A stretch of DNA of 29,653 nt from a virus. Shown piece after piece: positions 1 through 8,587 of the stretch. The notes under the pieces were generated by a model. That model was not told where the DNA came from and ran no database searches. It saw only the letters and a list, made by a program, of their open reading frames with translations. The position numbers and the translations under genes were made by a program. Position 1 is the stretch's first letter. Each line of letters opens with the position of its first letter. The stretch lies in the IMG/VR virus record IMGVR_UViG_3300029914_000099, positions 1 through 29,653 of that record; one strand, given 5' to 3'.

Positions 1-3000
1 GTGGTTACACTGATGGAGGGTACTGCTCCACACAACAATTCCTTAGCACTGTTCCCGGGTGGAACGATCTTGGAACTATTGGTGCTTATCTTCCAGCCGC
101 GCAGAGTATTACGATGAACAACTACTCAACTGGAATTGAGTCAGTGTTGGCTATTCAAGTAAACTCCCCGGCGGGAGGAGACCAGAATGGCATCGACTTC
201 CAAGATCACGTTCGCAACGCTCTGAATCATGGAGGAGATCAAGGCCAGTCTGACCTTCAAATTCAGTCCTACGAGGGAGGAGAACCCACAGGGACAGTAA
301 CATCAGTCACACCTGTAGCTTCTGGAGTTCAAGTTGCACTAACATGCTCTGCGAACTGTGACCAGATGGGAATCATGTCTGGCCCACTGGTCGATATGAC
401 AGAGGCAATTCCTGCCACGGTTACTTACGTCAGCACATCGGGCGGTTTGGCTACGGTAACGTCCAGCAATACTGTTCCCGTTTCGACATCGGGTACGCTC
501 GCCAGTGCTGCCAATGCTCAATGGTCAAACGCGACAACTTATCCTTCGGGCATCATCGTTCTATACATAGGAGCGGCGTACTACCAAAGTTTGCAAAACA
601 CAAACGTTGGGCATGAGCCGGATACCTCTCCTAGTTGGTGGACACTAGTATCTCCGCCTAGCGGGAGGCTATCCTCGAACATTGTAACGTGGAACATGAA
701 CACCGGCACTACTCTGACAGCCGGGGAGCTATGCGGTATCGGTGCAGGAGATGCGTCCGCTCTATATGAGATAACGCAGCTGACCTCAGTAGGCACGCCC
801 TCCGGTGGAGTGCAGAGTGTGACCGCAAATCTCTACAATTCGCACGCCATTGGAGAACCTTTCTCCTGCGGAGGCATGGTTGGTTGGCTGGCGATCTACA
901 AGAATTATGAACCCAACGGCCAGATGTACGCTGACAACATATACGCTTCGACTGGAGTGAACACACTCATTATCGGGCATCGGGCGGCTAACTTCTACAC
1001 CAACTCTCTCCCCTCGACCTTTGCGGAGCCGGTAGCAATAGTTCCCGGTGCAGACATTGTTGGCGTGACCAATCCATCCACTGGAAATCCAGATGGAGGC
1101 TTTGCATATACTGAACCAGCACCATCGGGGACGTACACCGTTGGTCACAGCATCGTGAACCTGAACAACATTTCGGCTACGTATACAAACAGTTTTATGG
1201 ACACAAATATCAATAACCCATTTGCGGAGCGTAATACTCATGCCAATATCTTCCAAGGCAATTTTCTTGGCGGAGGTGCAAATGTGAACACTGGGTTCAA
1301 CTACAACTTTACCGGCAATGGCCAGCCTTCCTACGATCTAAATTATCTGGGCAACGGTGCTAATATCACCGCGTGGTCTATCAGCGGGGCTAACGTCGCC
1401 ACATTCACCGGAAACAACAACTTTTTGGCTGGTCAGAAATTCCGTCTCGGAGGCTTCGGTACATCCACTTTCTTCAACGGCCAAGTGGTGACTATTCTTT
1501 CCTCTGGTCTTTCGAGCACACAGTTCGAGGCTAACTTCACACATTCTAGCGGCTCTGGTACGGAGGCAGGAAATGCGCAAGGACTGTATCTGCCTCCATA
1601 CTTTGACTATGTGGAAGGCCCGATTTCGGCTGGGCTTGTTCTTTCCGGCTGGCCGACTGGCCCTGCTTATGGACAGATCGGTGTAGCTGGAAACAGTTGC
1701 GGAACGTTCGTACTTTGTATCGGACCTAGTGGATTTGGTCCTGATTCGCTTGCTGGAGGGATCGGGCATCTATTCCATGCATACACCGGCGAAGAGTTGG
1801 ATGTGAACACCAATACACACACCTTCAATTTTGTTGGAAATATCAACCTAACCGGAGCACTGACCTACTCAGGTCCAATTGTCAATACTTACAGGCAGAC
1901 CCAAAATGGAGGAGCTTACCTTGCTGGGTGGGCGGGTGATAACGGATGCCCGGCTGGTCCGTACAACGTCATGGGTCTGGAGTTCGGAGTTCCTCCGACA
2001 TTCGCCACTGTGGGTAAGGATAAGTGCGGTGCGCTCAACATTGTGAATGGCGAGGCTCCTACTGAGTTCCGAATGGGCGACGAGTACGGTTATGGTGCTG
2101 GTGTAATGGGGCACGTAAGTTTCAACTCTTCAGACCACGGGCCAAACTATTTTTCTAGCTGGCTGCAATCATGGATTTCCAGCGGGTCTTACGGGACTGA
2201 TTACAGTCCCAACACGGTTCCTTATCAGTTTTTCCAGCAAGCAGTAGGCACGAGCACTCCGGTCAACTATGCATGGGCGGATGAGTGGCACGTCTTCAAC
2301 ACACTCAAAGGATTCAAGACCCAACAGGTACAGCCTTTGCAGGCTATTCCAGTAGCGACAGGTAGCACAACAGGTGGAACTCTTGCGGCTAACCAGTACT
2401 CCTTCGTCATAACTGGCACGACCACAACAGGAGAAACTACAGCCAGCCAGACTGCCAACTGCGTAACCACAACTGGCAGCACGAGCAGCATCAGCCTGAC
2501 GTGGACAGCGATGACTGGGGCGACAGGATACAAGGTCTACCCTGCCGTTGGAAACTGTGCTGGAGGGCAGGCTGGTACCGCTAATGCTGCTTTCACCGTC
2601 TCCGGCACGAGCTACACATTCACAGCCTTCACCTCTGGCTCAGTCGTCCCGCCGACTGAGAATACGACGGGGTATGGGATCGATGCCAGTGGCAACGCAA
2701 CGGTGGCGAGTCTATCTGCTACCAGCAATATCACAGACTCCGCCCTTACCCCCGGCAACTGTGTGCAGGCGGGTACGGGTGGGCTGCTGATTGATACTGG
2801 GGGTCCTTGCTATCCATCTACGTATAAAGTAGCTAGGTACTGGAGTATCCCCAGTGCAACATTCTCGACTGGAACATTCCTTGGACCAATCTATTTCTAC
2901 GAATTTCCGATTGGTTCAAATACACCTGTGACAACTCCTCTAATGGCGTCACTAACAGGCACAATTAGCTGCTCAGTGGCTCCTACTATTGGGTTATACG

Positions 3001-3194
3001 ACCTAGGAACCTCCGCAACCACAGCATTGGGTTCTTCCGCGCTAGTCACCACTTTAGCAACTGGAACAAGTGATGGAGCATACACGGCTAGTGCGAGTTT
3101 TCTAGGGTTCCACGGTCAGCACTACTATCGCGTGGCATTCACGGCTGGCTCCTGTACGACTGCCCCGCAGATTGATTTTACCGTAGACTGGTAG
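1..3194 (+). CDS. Large fibre/adhesin-like structural protein, 5' end outside window
   Basis: The reading frame is open from the first bases (codons from position 3), so the ATG at 114 is internal and the true start lies left of the window. More than 1060 residues are visible, rich in Gly, Ser, Thr and Asn, with almost no charged helices, as in beta-rich phage tail fibres, tail spikes or host-adhesion proteins. At about 520-640 there is a WxNATxYPSG...YYQSL...WWTL stretch resembling a small carbohydrate-binding (CBM5/12-like) module. At about 2340-2640 a Thr/Ser/Gly-rich segment with a G-Y-K-V-Y core looks like a fibronectin type III fold. The C-terminal 110 residues or so look like another beta domain ending in FTVDW. 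I infer receptor or surface binding; the exact family is not recognised. It could also be a host-like secreted adhesin. Confidence 0.6.
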   Translation, partial: GYTDGGYCSTQQFLSTVPGWNDLGTIGAYLPAAQSITMNNYSTGIESVLAIQVNSPAGGDQNGIDFQDHVRNALNHGGDQGQSDLQIQSYEGGEPTGTVTSVTPVASGVQVALTCSANCDQMGIMSGPLVDMTEAIPATVTYVSTSGGLATVTSSNTVPVSTSGTLASAANAQWSNATTYPSGIIVLYIGAAYYQSLQNTNVGHEPDTSPSWWTLVSPPSGRLSSNIVTWNMNTGTTLTAGELCGIGAGDASALYEITQLTSVGTPSGGVQSVTANLYNSHAIGEPFSCGGMVGWLAIYKNYEPNGQMYADNIYASTGVNTLIIGHRAANFYTNSLPSTFAEPVAIVPGADIVGVTNPSTGNPDGGFAYTEPAPSGTYTVGHSIVNLNNISATYTNSFMDTNINNPFAERNTHANIFQGNFLGGGANVNTGFNYNFTGNGQPSYDLNYLGNGANITAWSISGANVATFTGNNNFLAGQKFRLGGFGTSTFFNGQVVTILSSGLSSTQFEANFTHSSGSGTEAGNAQGLYLPPYFDYVEGPISAGLVLSGWPTGPAYGQIGVAGNSCGTFVLCIGPSGFGPDSLAGGIGHLFHAYTGEELDVNTNTHTFNFVGNINLTGALTYSGPIVNTYRQTQNGGAYLAGWAGDNGCPAGPYNVMGLEFGVPPTFATVGKDKCGALNIVNGEAPTEFRMGDEYGYGAGVMGHVSFNSSDHGPNYFSSWLQSWISSGSYGTDYSPNTVPYQFFQQAVGTSTPVNYAWADEWHVFNTLKGFKTQQVQPLQAIPVATGSTTGGTLAANQYSFVITGTTTTGETTASQTANCVTTTGSTSSISLTWTAMTGATGYKVYPAVGNCAGGQAGTANAAFTVSGTSYTFTAFTSGSVVPPTENTTGYGIDASGNATVASLSATSNITDSALTPGNCVQAGTGGLLIDTGGPCYPSTYKVARYWSIPSATFSTGTFLGPIYFYEFPIGSNTPVTTPLMASLTGTISCSVAPTIGLYDLGTSATTALGSSALVTTLATGTSDGAYTASASFLGFHGQHYYRVAFTAGSCTTAPQIDFTVDW

Positions 3195-3230
3195 GAGTTT
3201 TATAGGGGATAAATTCCACTAAATGTGGGG

Positions 3231-3236
3231 TATTAT
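3231..3236 (+). promoter_or_regulatory. -10-like TATTAT, probable leaderless promoter
   Basis: TATTAT sits six bases before the GTG start at 3243, which puts the expected transcription start on or next to the start codon. No SD sequence is present. No clear -35 element is seen at the usual spacing. The same arrangement recurs at 7021 and 12322. Confidence 0.5.
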
Positions 3237-3242
3237 AACTAG

Positions 3243-3923
3243 GTGACTCCTTCCCTGAACATTGAAGTCGAAGCCCTAGACACGCCTCTGCGAGACTTCG
3301 CGGAGTTGCGTCGTGAGTTGATTGAACAGGGACTGACCTTTGATGAGATTAGTATCCGGGCTATCCCCTACTCTCAACTCCATCTGTGTTGCATCGGCAA
3401 TGCGGGAGCCGCCGCGTGTACTCCTGAGTTAGTTCAAAGCGAGAAGGCTACACGTCGCGAGAGATTTCTGAACATGGAGACCGACGACTTCAAGGAAGCG
3501 GAGACTTTCTTGAAGATAGAGCAGATGTATGATGATGTGTTGTTTGCAATTTCGAACCGCATGACCCTTCCCTACTCGACCCTCACCGACTGTCAGAAGC
3601 TGTGGGTTCGGCTAACCTGCCTATATAATCACGTTGACAATCCCATCCAACGGATGCAGGATGTTATAGCCCTGTTTCAGCAGTGTGCGGCGAACCCCCA
3701 TGGCAAGCTCCCCACGGACGTATGCTCGGTCTACGCCGGTAAGTTCAAAGGGCTTGCCACCGTTTACCCCGGACGCATATCGGACAAGATATTCCGGGAG
3801 AAGGTTGGGGAGATGGCTGAAACCGTGCTTCAGTTCATGTCGGACGGCGAACGCCAATTCGTTGAAAAAGAGCAGCTTCAGGACTTCTCCTGCACGTCCG
3901 ATTGTTTTCGAATACTTATTTGA
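3243..3923 (+). CDS. Hypothetical protein, 226 aa
   Basis: The family is not recognised. The GTG start gives a sensible N-terminus (MTPSLNIEVEALDTP) and there is no SD, but a TATTAT hexamer lies just upstream, so translation may be leaderless. The protein looks mainly helical and has eight or more cysteines scattered through it (two adjacent in LHLCCIGN near residue 49). There is no clear CxxC zinc pair, signal peptide or membrane segment. It is separated from the adhesin by 48 bases and from the helicase by about 100 bases carrying another promoter-like site, so it may be its own transcription unit. No function is assigned. Confidence 0.7.
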   Translation: MTPSLNIEVEALDTPLRDFAELRRELIEQGLTFDEISIRAIPYSQLHLCCIGNAGAAACTPELVQSEKATRRERFLNMETDDFKEAETFLKIEQMYDDVLFAISNRMTLPYSTLTDCQKLWVRLTCLYNHVDNPIQRMQDVIALFQQCAANPHGKLPTDVCSVYAGKFKGLATVYPGRISDKIFREKVGEMAETVLQFMSDGERQFVEKEQLQDFSCTSDCFRILI

Positions 3924-4001
3924 TCCGGCTCACTAGCTTGAAAATGCAACAGGCTGGAAATTAAGTTTCAAAATACCTGTGCGAAACCCCGGTTTCTTCG
4001 G

Positions 4002-4007
4002 TATACT
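4002..4007 (+). promoter_or_regulatory. -10-like TATACT upstream of helicase operon
   Basis: TATACT (5/6 to the sigma70 -10 consensus) lies 17 bases before the ATG at 4025, in a 101-base gap between genes. The predicted leader is only about 12 bases and contains GGAG at 4013-4016 as SD. No convincing -35 hexamer is seen. Confidence 0.45.
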
Positions 4008-4024
4008 GTTTGTGGAGAGAAGAA

Positions 4025-5869
4025 ATGACTGAGCTTCTACAGATTGCGACCCCGACCACCAAGAGCTTGAACGACAACTGGTCGCAGAACATCCGAGACC
4101 ACTTCCCCTTTGACCTGATGCGTGATGCTCAGGATAAGGGTGCGGAAGCCATCCTCCGCGCCTACCGCGAGAACAAAAAGTTCATCATCATCGAAGGCCC
4201 TCCGGGAGCCGGTAAGTCTGGTATCGGCGTCATGGCTGCTTCGTATGCCAAAACCCAGCCCTCCCCCTCCGGCAAGGAAGCGGGAGCCTACATCCTGTCC
4301 CCTCAGAAGAGCCTCACCGCCCAGTACATGAACGACTTCGGTAAGATGGGTCTGGTCGAACTCAAGGGTCGCTCGAACTACGAATGCACCGAGTTTGTGG
4401 ACGAAGACAACAAGCCTGTTGATTGCGAAATCGGCGGGATGCTCTGCAAGGAAAAGGGGGAGGATGGCGAGGGCGGCGGTTGCTCCTTCTGCCCCTACAA
4501 GGAAGCCAAGCTGGCTTTCACCCGCTCTGCCGCCAGCGTCACCAACTTCGCCTACTACCTCAACGAGACCTACCACGCTGGTCAGCTTCTCCCCCGCCGT
4601 ATGCTCGTCCTTGACGAGGGTCACAACCTAGAACAGCAGATTCTGTCGCTGGCCGACATCGTTGTTACTCGCTTCCGCTGCGACGAAGTGGGCGTCAACT
4701 TCTTCACCATGGCCGAACTGAAGGTCAAGCCCGGTCAGACCGAAAAGGGTGCGACGTGGGTACGTGATACGTACAAGGCCGCTGCCTCCGCTCTCATCAT
4801 GAAGTGGGAAGCCGACCTCCGCGAGTTCAAGGAAGACCATGACACCGCCTCCGCTGCCAAGCTGGGCAAGAAGCTGAACGGCATCAAGCGGTTCGTCGGG
4901 ATGATTGACCTGTTCCTCAACTCGGTCGTCAACAACCCGAAAGACTGGATTGTCTACACCGACGACACCAAGGGCTCTGACACCTACGGGTGCCTCATCA
5001 TCAAGCCGCTGACGGCCACTCTGTTCGCCAACGACATCCTCTTCTCGAAGGCCGACAAGATTGTCATCATGTCCGCTACCATCGGTGGCACCGACGACCG
5101 TGGCAACGACTTCACCTTCTTCATGCGTAACCTTGGCATCGACCCCAAGGATGCGGTCACCCTCCGCCTCCCCTGCGACTTCCCGGTTGAGAATCGCCCG
5201 GTGTTCATCAAGCCGATTGCCAACATGTCTTCCTCTAAGGTTGGTTGCCCCAACTGCTCGACGGAAGAGAACAAGGGTGCATCTAACCGCAAGGGCTCCG
5301 GCTGCGACCGTTGCTACGGCACGGGTCAGGTTCCTTCGATTGATTACGCGATGCCTCTGGTCGCCGCCTTCCTCAGCAAGATTATGGAGCACAAGAACTA
5401 CGCTGGCAAGAAAGGACTCGTCCACACCCACAGCTACAAGGTCAACAAGTACATGTCGGAGAATCTCTCTCCTGAAAACATCGCCCGTGTGGTCACCCAC
5501 ACGAACGCGAAGGGAAGCCGTGACAGTGCCATCGTCAATCACTGCGAGGCCACCAACCCTACCGTCCTCTTCTCTCCAAGTATGACGGAAGGGCTCGACC
5601 TCAAGGACGACCTGTCACGCTTCTCTGTTATCGTCAAAGTACCCTTCCCCTTCCTCGACCCGTACGTCAAGGCTCGTATGGAACGTGACTCCGAGTGGTA
5701 TGCATGGCTCGTAGCTCTCGCTATCATTCAGGGTCTCGGTCGCTCCAACCGCCACAAGGAAGACAAGGCGCACCACTACATCCTTGACTCCGCCATCCTC
5801 GCATTCCTCGCCCGTTACGAGCACTTGTTCCCCAAGTGGTTCATGGACGCGGTAGTGCGGCCTCGCTAG
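4025..5869 (+). CDS. DinG/XPD-like superfamily 2 DNA helicase with Fe-S-type and extra zinc-type cysteines
   Basis: A 614-residue ATP-dependent helicase, presumably acting on phage DNA in replication, repair or recombination. Motif I is GPPGAGKS (58-65), motif II is the DEGH box (197-200), motif III is SAT (350-352), and motif VI is QGLGRSNRHKED (569-580). Between motifs I and II are cysteines 121, 134, 141, 153 and 156, the location of the 4Fe-4S cluster in XPD/DinG helicases, so an iron-sulfur cluster is likely. After motif III there is an insert with CxxC at 408-411 and CxxCYGTG at 427-433, similar to a DnaJ-type zinc finger and unusual for this family. I chose the ATG at 4025 because GGAG is eight bases upstream; a TTG at 4010 is possible. 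The radical SAM gene follows after 10 bases, suggesting co-transcription. Confidence 0.85.
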   Translation: MTELLQIATPTTKSLNDNWSQNIRDHFPFDLMRDAQDKGAEAILRAYRENKKFIIIEGPPGAGKSGIGVMAASYAKTQPSPSGKEAGAYILSPQKSLTAQYMNDFGKMGLVELKGRSNYECTEFVDEDNKPVDCEIGGMLCKEKGEDGEGGGCSFCPYKEAKLAFTRSAASVTNFAYYLNETYHAGQLLPRRMLVLDEGHNLEQQILSLADIVVTRFRCDEVGVNFFTMAELKVKPGQTEKGATWVRDTYKAAASALIMKWEADLREFKEDHDTASAAKLGKKLNGIKRFVGMIDLFLNSVVNNPKDWIVYTDDTKGSDTYGCLIIKPLTATLFANDILFSKADKIVIMSATIGGTDDRGNDFTFFMRNLGIDPKDAVTLRLPCDFPVENRPVFIKPIANMSSSKVGCPNCSTEENKGASNRKGSGCDRCYGTGQVPSIDYAMPLVAAFLSKIMEHKNYAGKKGLVHTHSYKVNKYMSENLSPENIARVVTHTNAKGSRDSAIVNHCEATNPTVLFSPSMTEGLDLKDDLSRFSVIVKVPFPFLDPYVKARMERDSEWYAWLVALAIIQGLGRSNRHKEDKAHHYILDSAILAFLARYEHLFPKWFMDAVVRPR

Positions 5870-5879
5870 GAGAATCACC

Positions 5880-6716
5880 ATGGGTTGTCTGAATTCTGAT
5901 GAGAGCTTCGAACACTGGTTTGGCAACATCCACCTGAGCGGTCTGTGCAATCGCTCGTGCTACTTCTGCATCGGCCAGCACATGATGGACTTGGACAGCT
6001 ACGACGTGCTGAAGACGTGGCCGCTGCCCAACCTCGATGAGTTCTCCACCCAGTTGGCGAAGAGACCGGTGAAGGAAATCTGCCTGACCGGCACCAACAC
6101 CGACCCGCTGCTCTATGCTCACCACCCGGAGTTGACGACCTACCTGCGTGCGAAGTTCCCCGGTGTGCCTCTGGCTATCCGCACGAACGCAGCGGCCTAC
6201 ACGCCTGAGCTACTGTCGCTCTACGACCGTGCCAGCTTTTCTATCAGCAGCTTCAACCCGGACATCTATGTGAAGATGATGGGACAGGGCAAGCCGCCCA
6301 ACATCGAACGCATCATGGCGAACCACCCGGACATGAGCCTAAAGGTCAACGTCGTGTTGGGGCCGGAGAACCTTGGCGACGACCTTACGAAGACGCTGAA
6401 CTATCTCTCTTCACTCGGCATGAAGCGTGTGAACCTGCGTGAGCCCTACGGCCAGCCTCACATCGGCGACCCGCTGGTACACTCGCCGCTGCACAAGGTA
6501 GTCTTTGGTATGCCCTGCCACCTTGTTGGCGACATGGAAGTTACATACTGGGACGTACACTACGTTGAAGTAGAGAGCGTCAACCTCTATGCCAGCGGAC
6601 GTGTCAGCGAGACCTACCCAGTGACACTGGGTCACTCTCCCAAGGGTGAAGTACATGACCAAGGCTTCTACCCGACCTCCGGGCGTATACGTGAACAATG
6701 GGTGATTCTTAAGTAA
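5880..6716 (+). CDS. Radical SAM protein
   Basis: A 278-residue radical S-adenosylmethionine enzyme. The N-terminal CNRSCYFC (Cys23, Cys27, Cys30) is the CxxxCxxC motif that binds the 4Fe-4S cluster and SAM. The following LTGTNTDP strand-loop and repeated strand/helix pattern match the partial TIM barrel of the family. The size is that of a minimal radical SAM domain, with no obvious SPASM or TRAM extension, although Cys residues remain near the C-terminal third (MPCHLVG). The substrate cannot be told from the sequence. An SD (AGGAG) precedes the ATG, and the gene is 10 bases after the helicase and overlaps the next gene by one base (TAATG), so it is within an operon. A role in nucleic-acid or protein modification is inference only. 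Confidence 0.85.
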   Translation: MGCLNSDESFEHWFGNIHLSGLCNRSCYFCIGQHMMDLDSYDVLKTWPLPNLDEFSTQLAKRPVKEICLTGTNTDPLLYAHHPELTTYLRAKFPGVPLAIRTNAAAYTPELLSLYDRASFSISSFNPDIYVKMMGQGKPPNIERIMANHPDMSLKVNVVLGPENLGDDLTKTLNYLSSLGMKRVNLREPYGQPHIGDPLVHSPLHKVVFGMPCHLVGDMEVTYWDVHYVEVESVNLYASGRVSETYPVTLGHSPKGEVHDQGFYPTSGRIREQWVILK

Positions 6717-7012
6717 TGCGTAAGACTTCCACGCCTCGATACCCTCAACCCCGCGACGTTGCCCCGGTGAAGAGGGCTCTTGAACAGTACATCCCCATGG
6801 AGGCACCGCTGCAATACTGTATGCGGTTCTCCATCAAGAACACGCCCAACTTTCGGCTGCAATCACAGACGAATGAAATTGTGTGGTACGTAGATGTGTA
6901 TAAGGGTCACTACTACCATGTAACCATAAACAGTTCGACGGAAGTATGCCGGACTATCCCCGCGTTGGTGACCTATATGTGGCGACGGCTAGGGGTTACA
7001 CCTAAACGATGA
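6716..7012 (+). CDS. Small hypothetical protein, 98 aa
   Basis: The family is not recognised. It starts on a TAATG overlap with the radical SAM gene, so it is probably translationally coupled to it. The protein is basic at both ends (MRKTSTPRYPQPR... and ...RRLGVTPKR) and has a beta-like centre with many Tyr and Trp residues (IVWYVDVYKGHYYHVTIN). No zinc pairs, signal peptide or membrane helix are seen. Tight coupling suggests a role linked to the radical SAM enzyme, for example as a partner or substrate, but nothing in the sequence proves this. Confidence 0.65.
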   Translation: MRKTSTPRYPQPRDVAPVKRALEQYIPMEAPLQYCMRFSIKNTPNFRLQSQTNEIVWYVDVYKGHYYHVTINSSTEVCRTIPALVTYMWRRLGVTPKR

Positions 7013-7020
7013 AAGCGTCG

Positions 7021-7026
7021 TATTAC
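7021..7026 (+). promoter_or_regulatory. -10-like TATTAC, probable leaderless promoter
   Basis: TATTAC lies five bases before the ATG at 7032, so transcription would start at or just inside the start codon. The 19-base gap to the previous gene has no SD. It fits the recurrent GTATTAYA element described in the findings. Confidence 0.5.
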
Positions 7027-7031
7027 ACATC

Positions 7032-7730
7032 ATGGAGCCAATAGTACAACTGAAGACCCTCGATGACTTGAAGAAGGTGCTCTACCTTCAAAAGACCATC
7101 ACCGCACAAGCCAAGAATGAACTACTTTCCGTTGTTAACGAGAAGGTCCTCGACCCGGAGGCCATCGGCGACGATGCTGTCAAACAGATACGTGAGTTCA
7201 TGGAGGAAGAGAGAAAGGTACTCACGAAGTATGCCAAGTATCCTACCCTTACCGAGTATCAGTTGATGCCCAGTTCCTATGACGGCTACAAGTGGGGAGC
7301 CACCTTTGGCGTAACCCTGCTCATCGGAGAACTCATTTTCGAACAGTTGAATAAAGCATATCCTCACTTCACTCACGTCTCTCGTCACCTCTTCCTCATC
7401 CTTCTCAGTGAACTCGACAGTCCTCAGCATGAGTACCTCATTGAACCTTTGGAAAAGGCTCTGCGTATTAAGGTCACCAGCGAGGGACAGGAAATCACCC
7501 CGGAGCAACGCAAGGAGTACATCCGAGGCATGGTCAATCAGTTCGTGGAGACCACGGTCGCCCTGTGCGAAGGCTATGGTTTGATGAAGGTGAAGAAGGG
7601 CGGAGTGGTTATCACCCCGGTAGGCAAGAGGGTTCTGCTGCATCTAGCAGACGCGGCTAGGTTTGTGGAGGATATGACTAAGGCCCACAACAAGTTCCAG
7701 ATTTCAAAGCCTAAACTATCCATGGGATGA
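7032..7730 (+). CDS. Hypothetical protein with possible C-terminal winged helix, 232 aa
   Basis: The family is not recognised. The protein is helical and charged. Residues of about 160-225 (an amphipathic helix, then CEGYGLMKVKKGGVVITPVG and a final helix) have the helix plus two-stranded wing rhythm of winged-helix DNA-binding domains, so a DNA-binding or regulatory role is possible but weakly supported. A mildly hydrophobic patch (TFGVTLLIGELIF) is too short and polar-flanked to call a membrane span. There is no SD before the ATG; a TATTAC element directly upstream suggests a leaderless message. The next gene starts 12 bases downstream. Confidence 0.65.
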   Translation: MEPIVQLKTLDDLKKVLYLQKTITAQAKNELLSVVNEKVLDPEAIGDDAVKQIREFMEEERKVLTKYAKYPTLTEYQLMPSSYDGYKWGATFGVTLLIGELIFEQLNKAYPHFTHVSRHLFLILLSELDSPQHEYLIEPLEKALRIKVTSEGQEITPEQRKEYIRGMVNQFVETTVALCEGYGLMKVKKGGVVITPVGKRVLLHLADAARFVEDMTKAHNKFQISKPKLSMG

Positions 7731-7742
7731 GCGGGAGTACCT

Positions 7743-8549
7743 TTGCCAGACATCAAGAAAAAGAAGGACAACAAATTCAGACCGGGCCGACTGGTGTCAG
7801 AATTTAACCCTGTCCCGGTTCTGTTGTCTCAAAAGACTTACAATCGTTACAATATTCTTGTAGGCGAAGACAGACCACAGGAGCGTCTTGCTGAGCAGGT
7901 ACTCGGAGTCTACTGTCAACAGGCTGATACCCTCAGCGATTCCGACATGCTGGTGGATGACCAGCCCAAGTTGTTCCGGGTGTTTTCCGCCAAACACGTC
8001 ACTCTCTCGCCTCAGGTTAAGGATATGACATCGTTCTGGTCACTCGACCCTATCGAGAAGGGCTCAGCCGGGGCGAACGCTATTGTACGGTACGCCGCTA
8101 CTCTCCTCGACGTGGACAAGCCGTCCAAGGACGTTGTAGAGAGGCTGGCAGACCACTTGGCTACGTCAGGTACCATCGAGGACATCCGCGTAGCTCTGTG
8201 GACGGCTGTGTGGCATCTAACCGGACCTCCAATACCTGAAGGTAAGCGGTGGCCGCAGCCATGGGAAGACCGAGTACTGTGGTTCCAGATTCCCGGAGTA
8301 CAGCCGGAGTATCGTCTGAACAGCCTGTACCTAGACCTTACAGCGTACACCCTGTCAATTGCTGATGAAGAATCTACCCTCAAGAAGGCTGGGTTGCGTA
8401 TTTCCCCATCTAAGCTCAAGTTCTTCAAAAAACTGAAGTTAGACTACACTAAAGTGCATGACACCATCGAGCTACTTGACCTCTGGCGCACAAAGCGGAC
8501 TGACCCTTTTATTTGTGCTTTTCGTATCTCTAACCTATGGAAACCGTAG
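7743..8549 (+). CDS. Hypothetical protein, 268 aa
   Basis: The family is not recognised. I take the TTG at 7743 as the start because GGGAG lies six bases upstream and the N-terminus is lysine-rich (PDIKKKKDNKFRPGR). The protein is soluble and mixed helix/strand, with a Trp-rich stretch (VALWTAVWHLTGPP, WPQPWEDRVLWF) at about residues 150-195. No catalytic or zinc motif stands out. It follows the 232-residue gene closely and ends just where a new promoter element begins, so it appears to close the operon that starts at 7032. Confidence 0.65.
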   Translation: MPDIKKKKDNKFRPGRLVSEFNPVPVLLSQKTYNRYNILVGEDRPQERLAEQVLGVYCQQADTLSDSDMLVDDQPKLFRVFSAKHVTLSPQVKDMTSFWSLDPIEKGSAGANAIVRYAATLLDVDKPSKDVVERLADHLATSGTIEDIRVALWTAVWHLTGPPIPEGKRWPQPWEDRVLWFQIPGVQPEYRLNSLYLDLTAYTLSIADEESTLKKAGLRISPSKLKFFKKLKLDYTKVHDTIELLDLWRTKRTDPFICAFRISNLWKP

Positions 8550-8555
8550 TATTAT
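8550..8555 (+). promoter_or_regulatory. -10-like TATTAT of moron-like gene
   Basis: TATTAT overlaps the end of the preceding gene. An ATG follows five bases later at 8561 (leaderless option), and a second in-frame ATG at 8588 has its own SD. No -35 hexamer is evident. Confidence 0.5.
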
Positions 8556-8587
8556 AGAGGATGGGTCAACTGACCTTTGGAGATGTT

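Noticed and set aside
4628-5542. Long minus-strand open frame (304 codons) opposite the helicase gene
   Set aside because: It is a by-product of the C-ending codon bias of the helicase gene; the helicase motifs are unambiguous on the plus strand.
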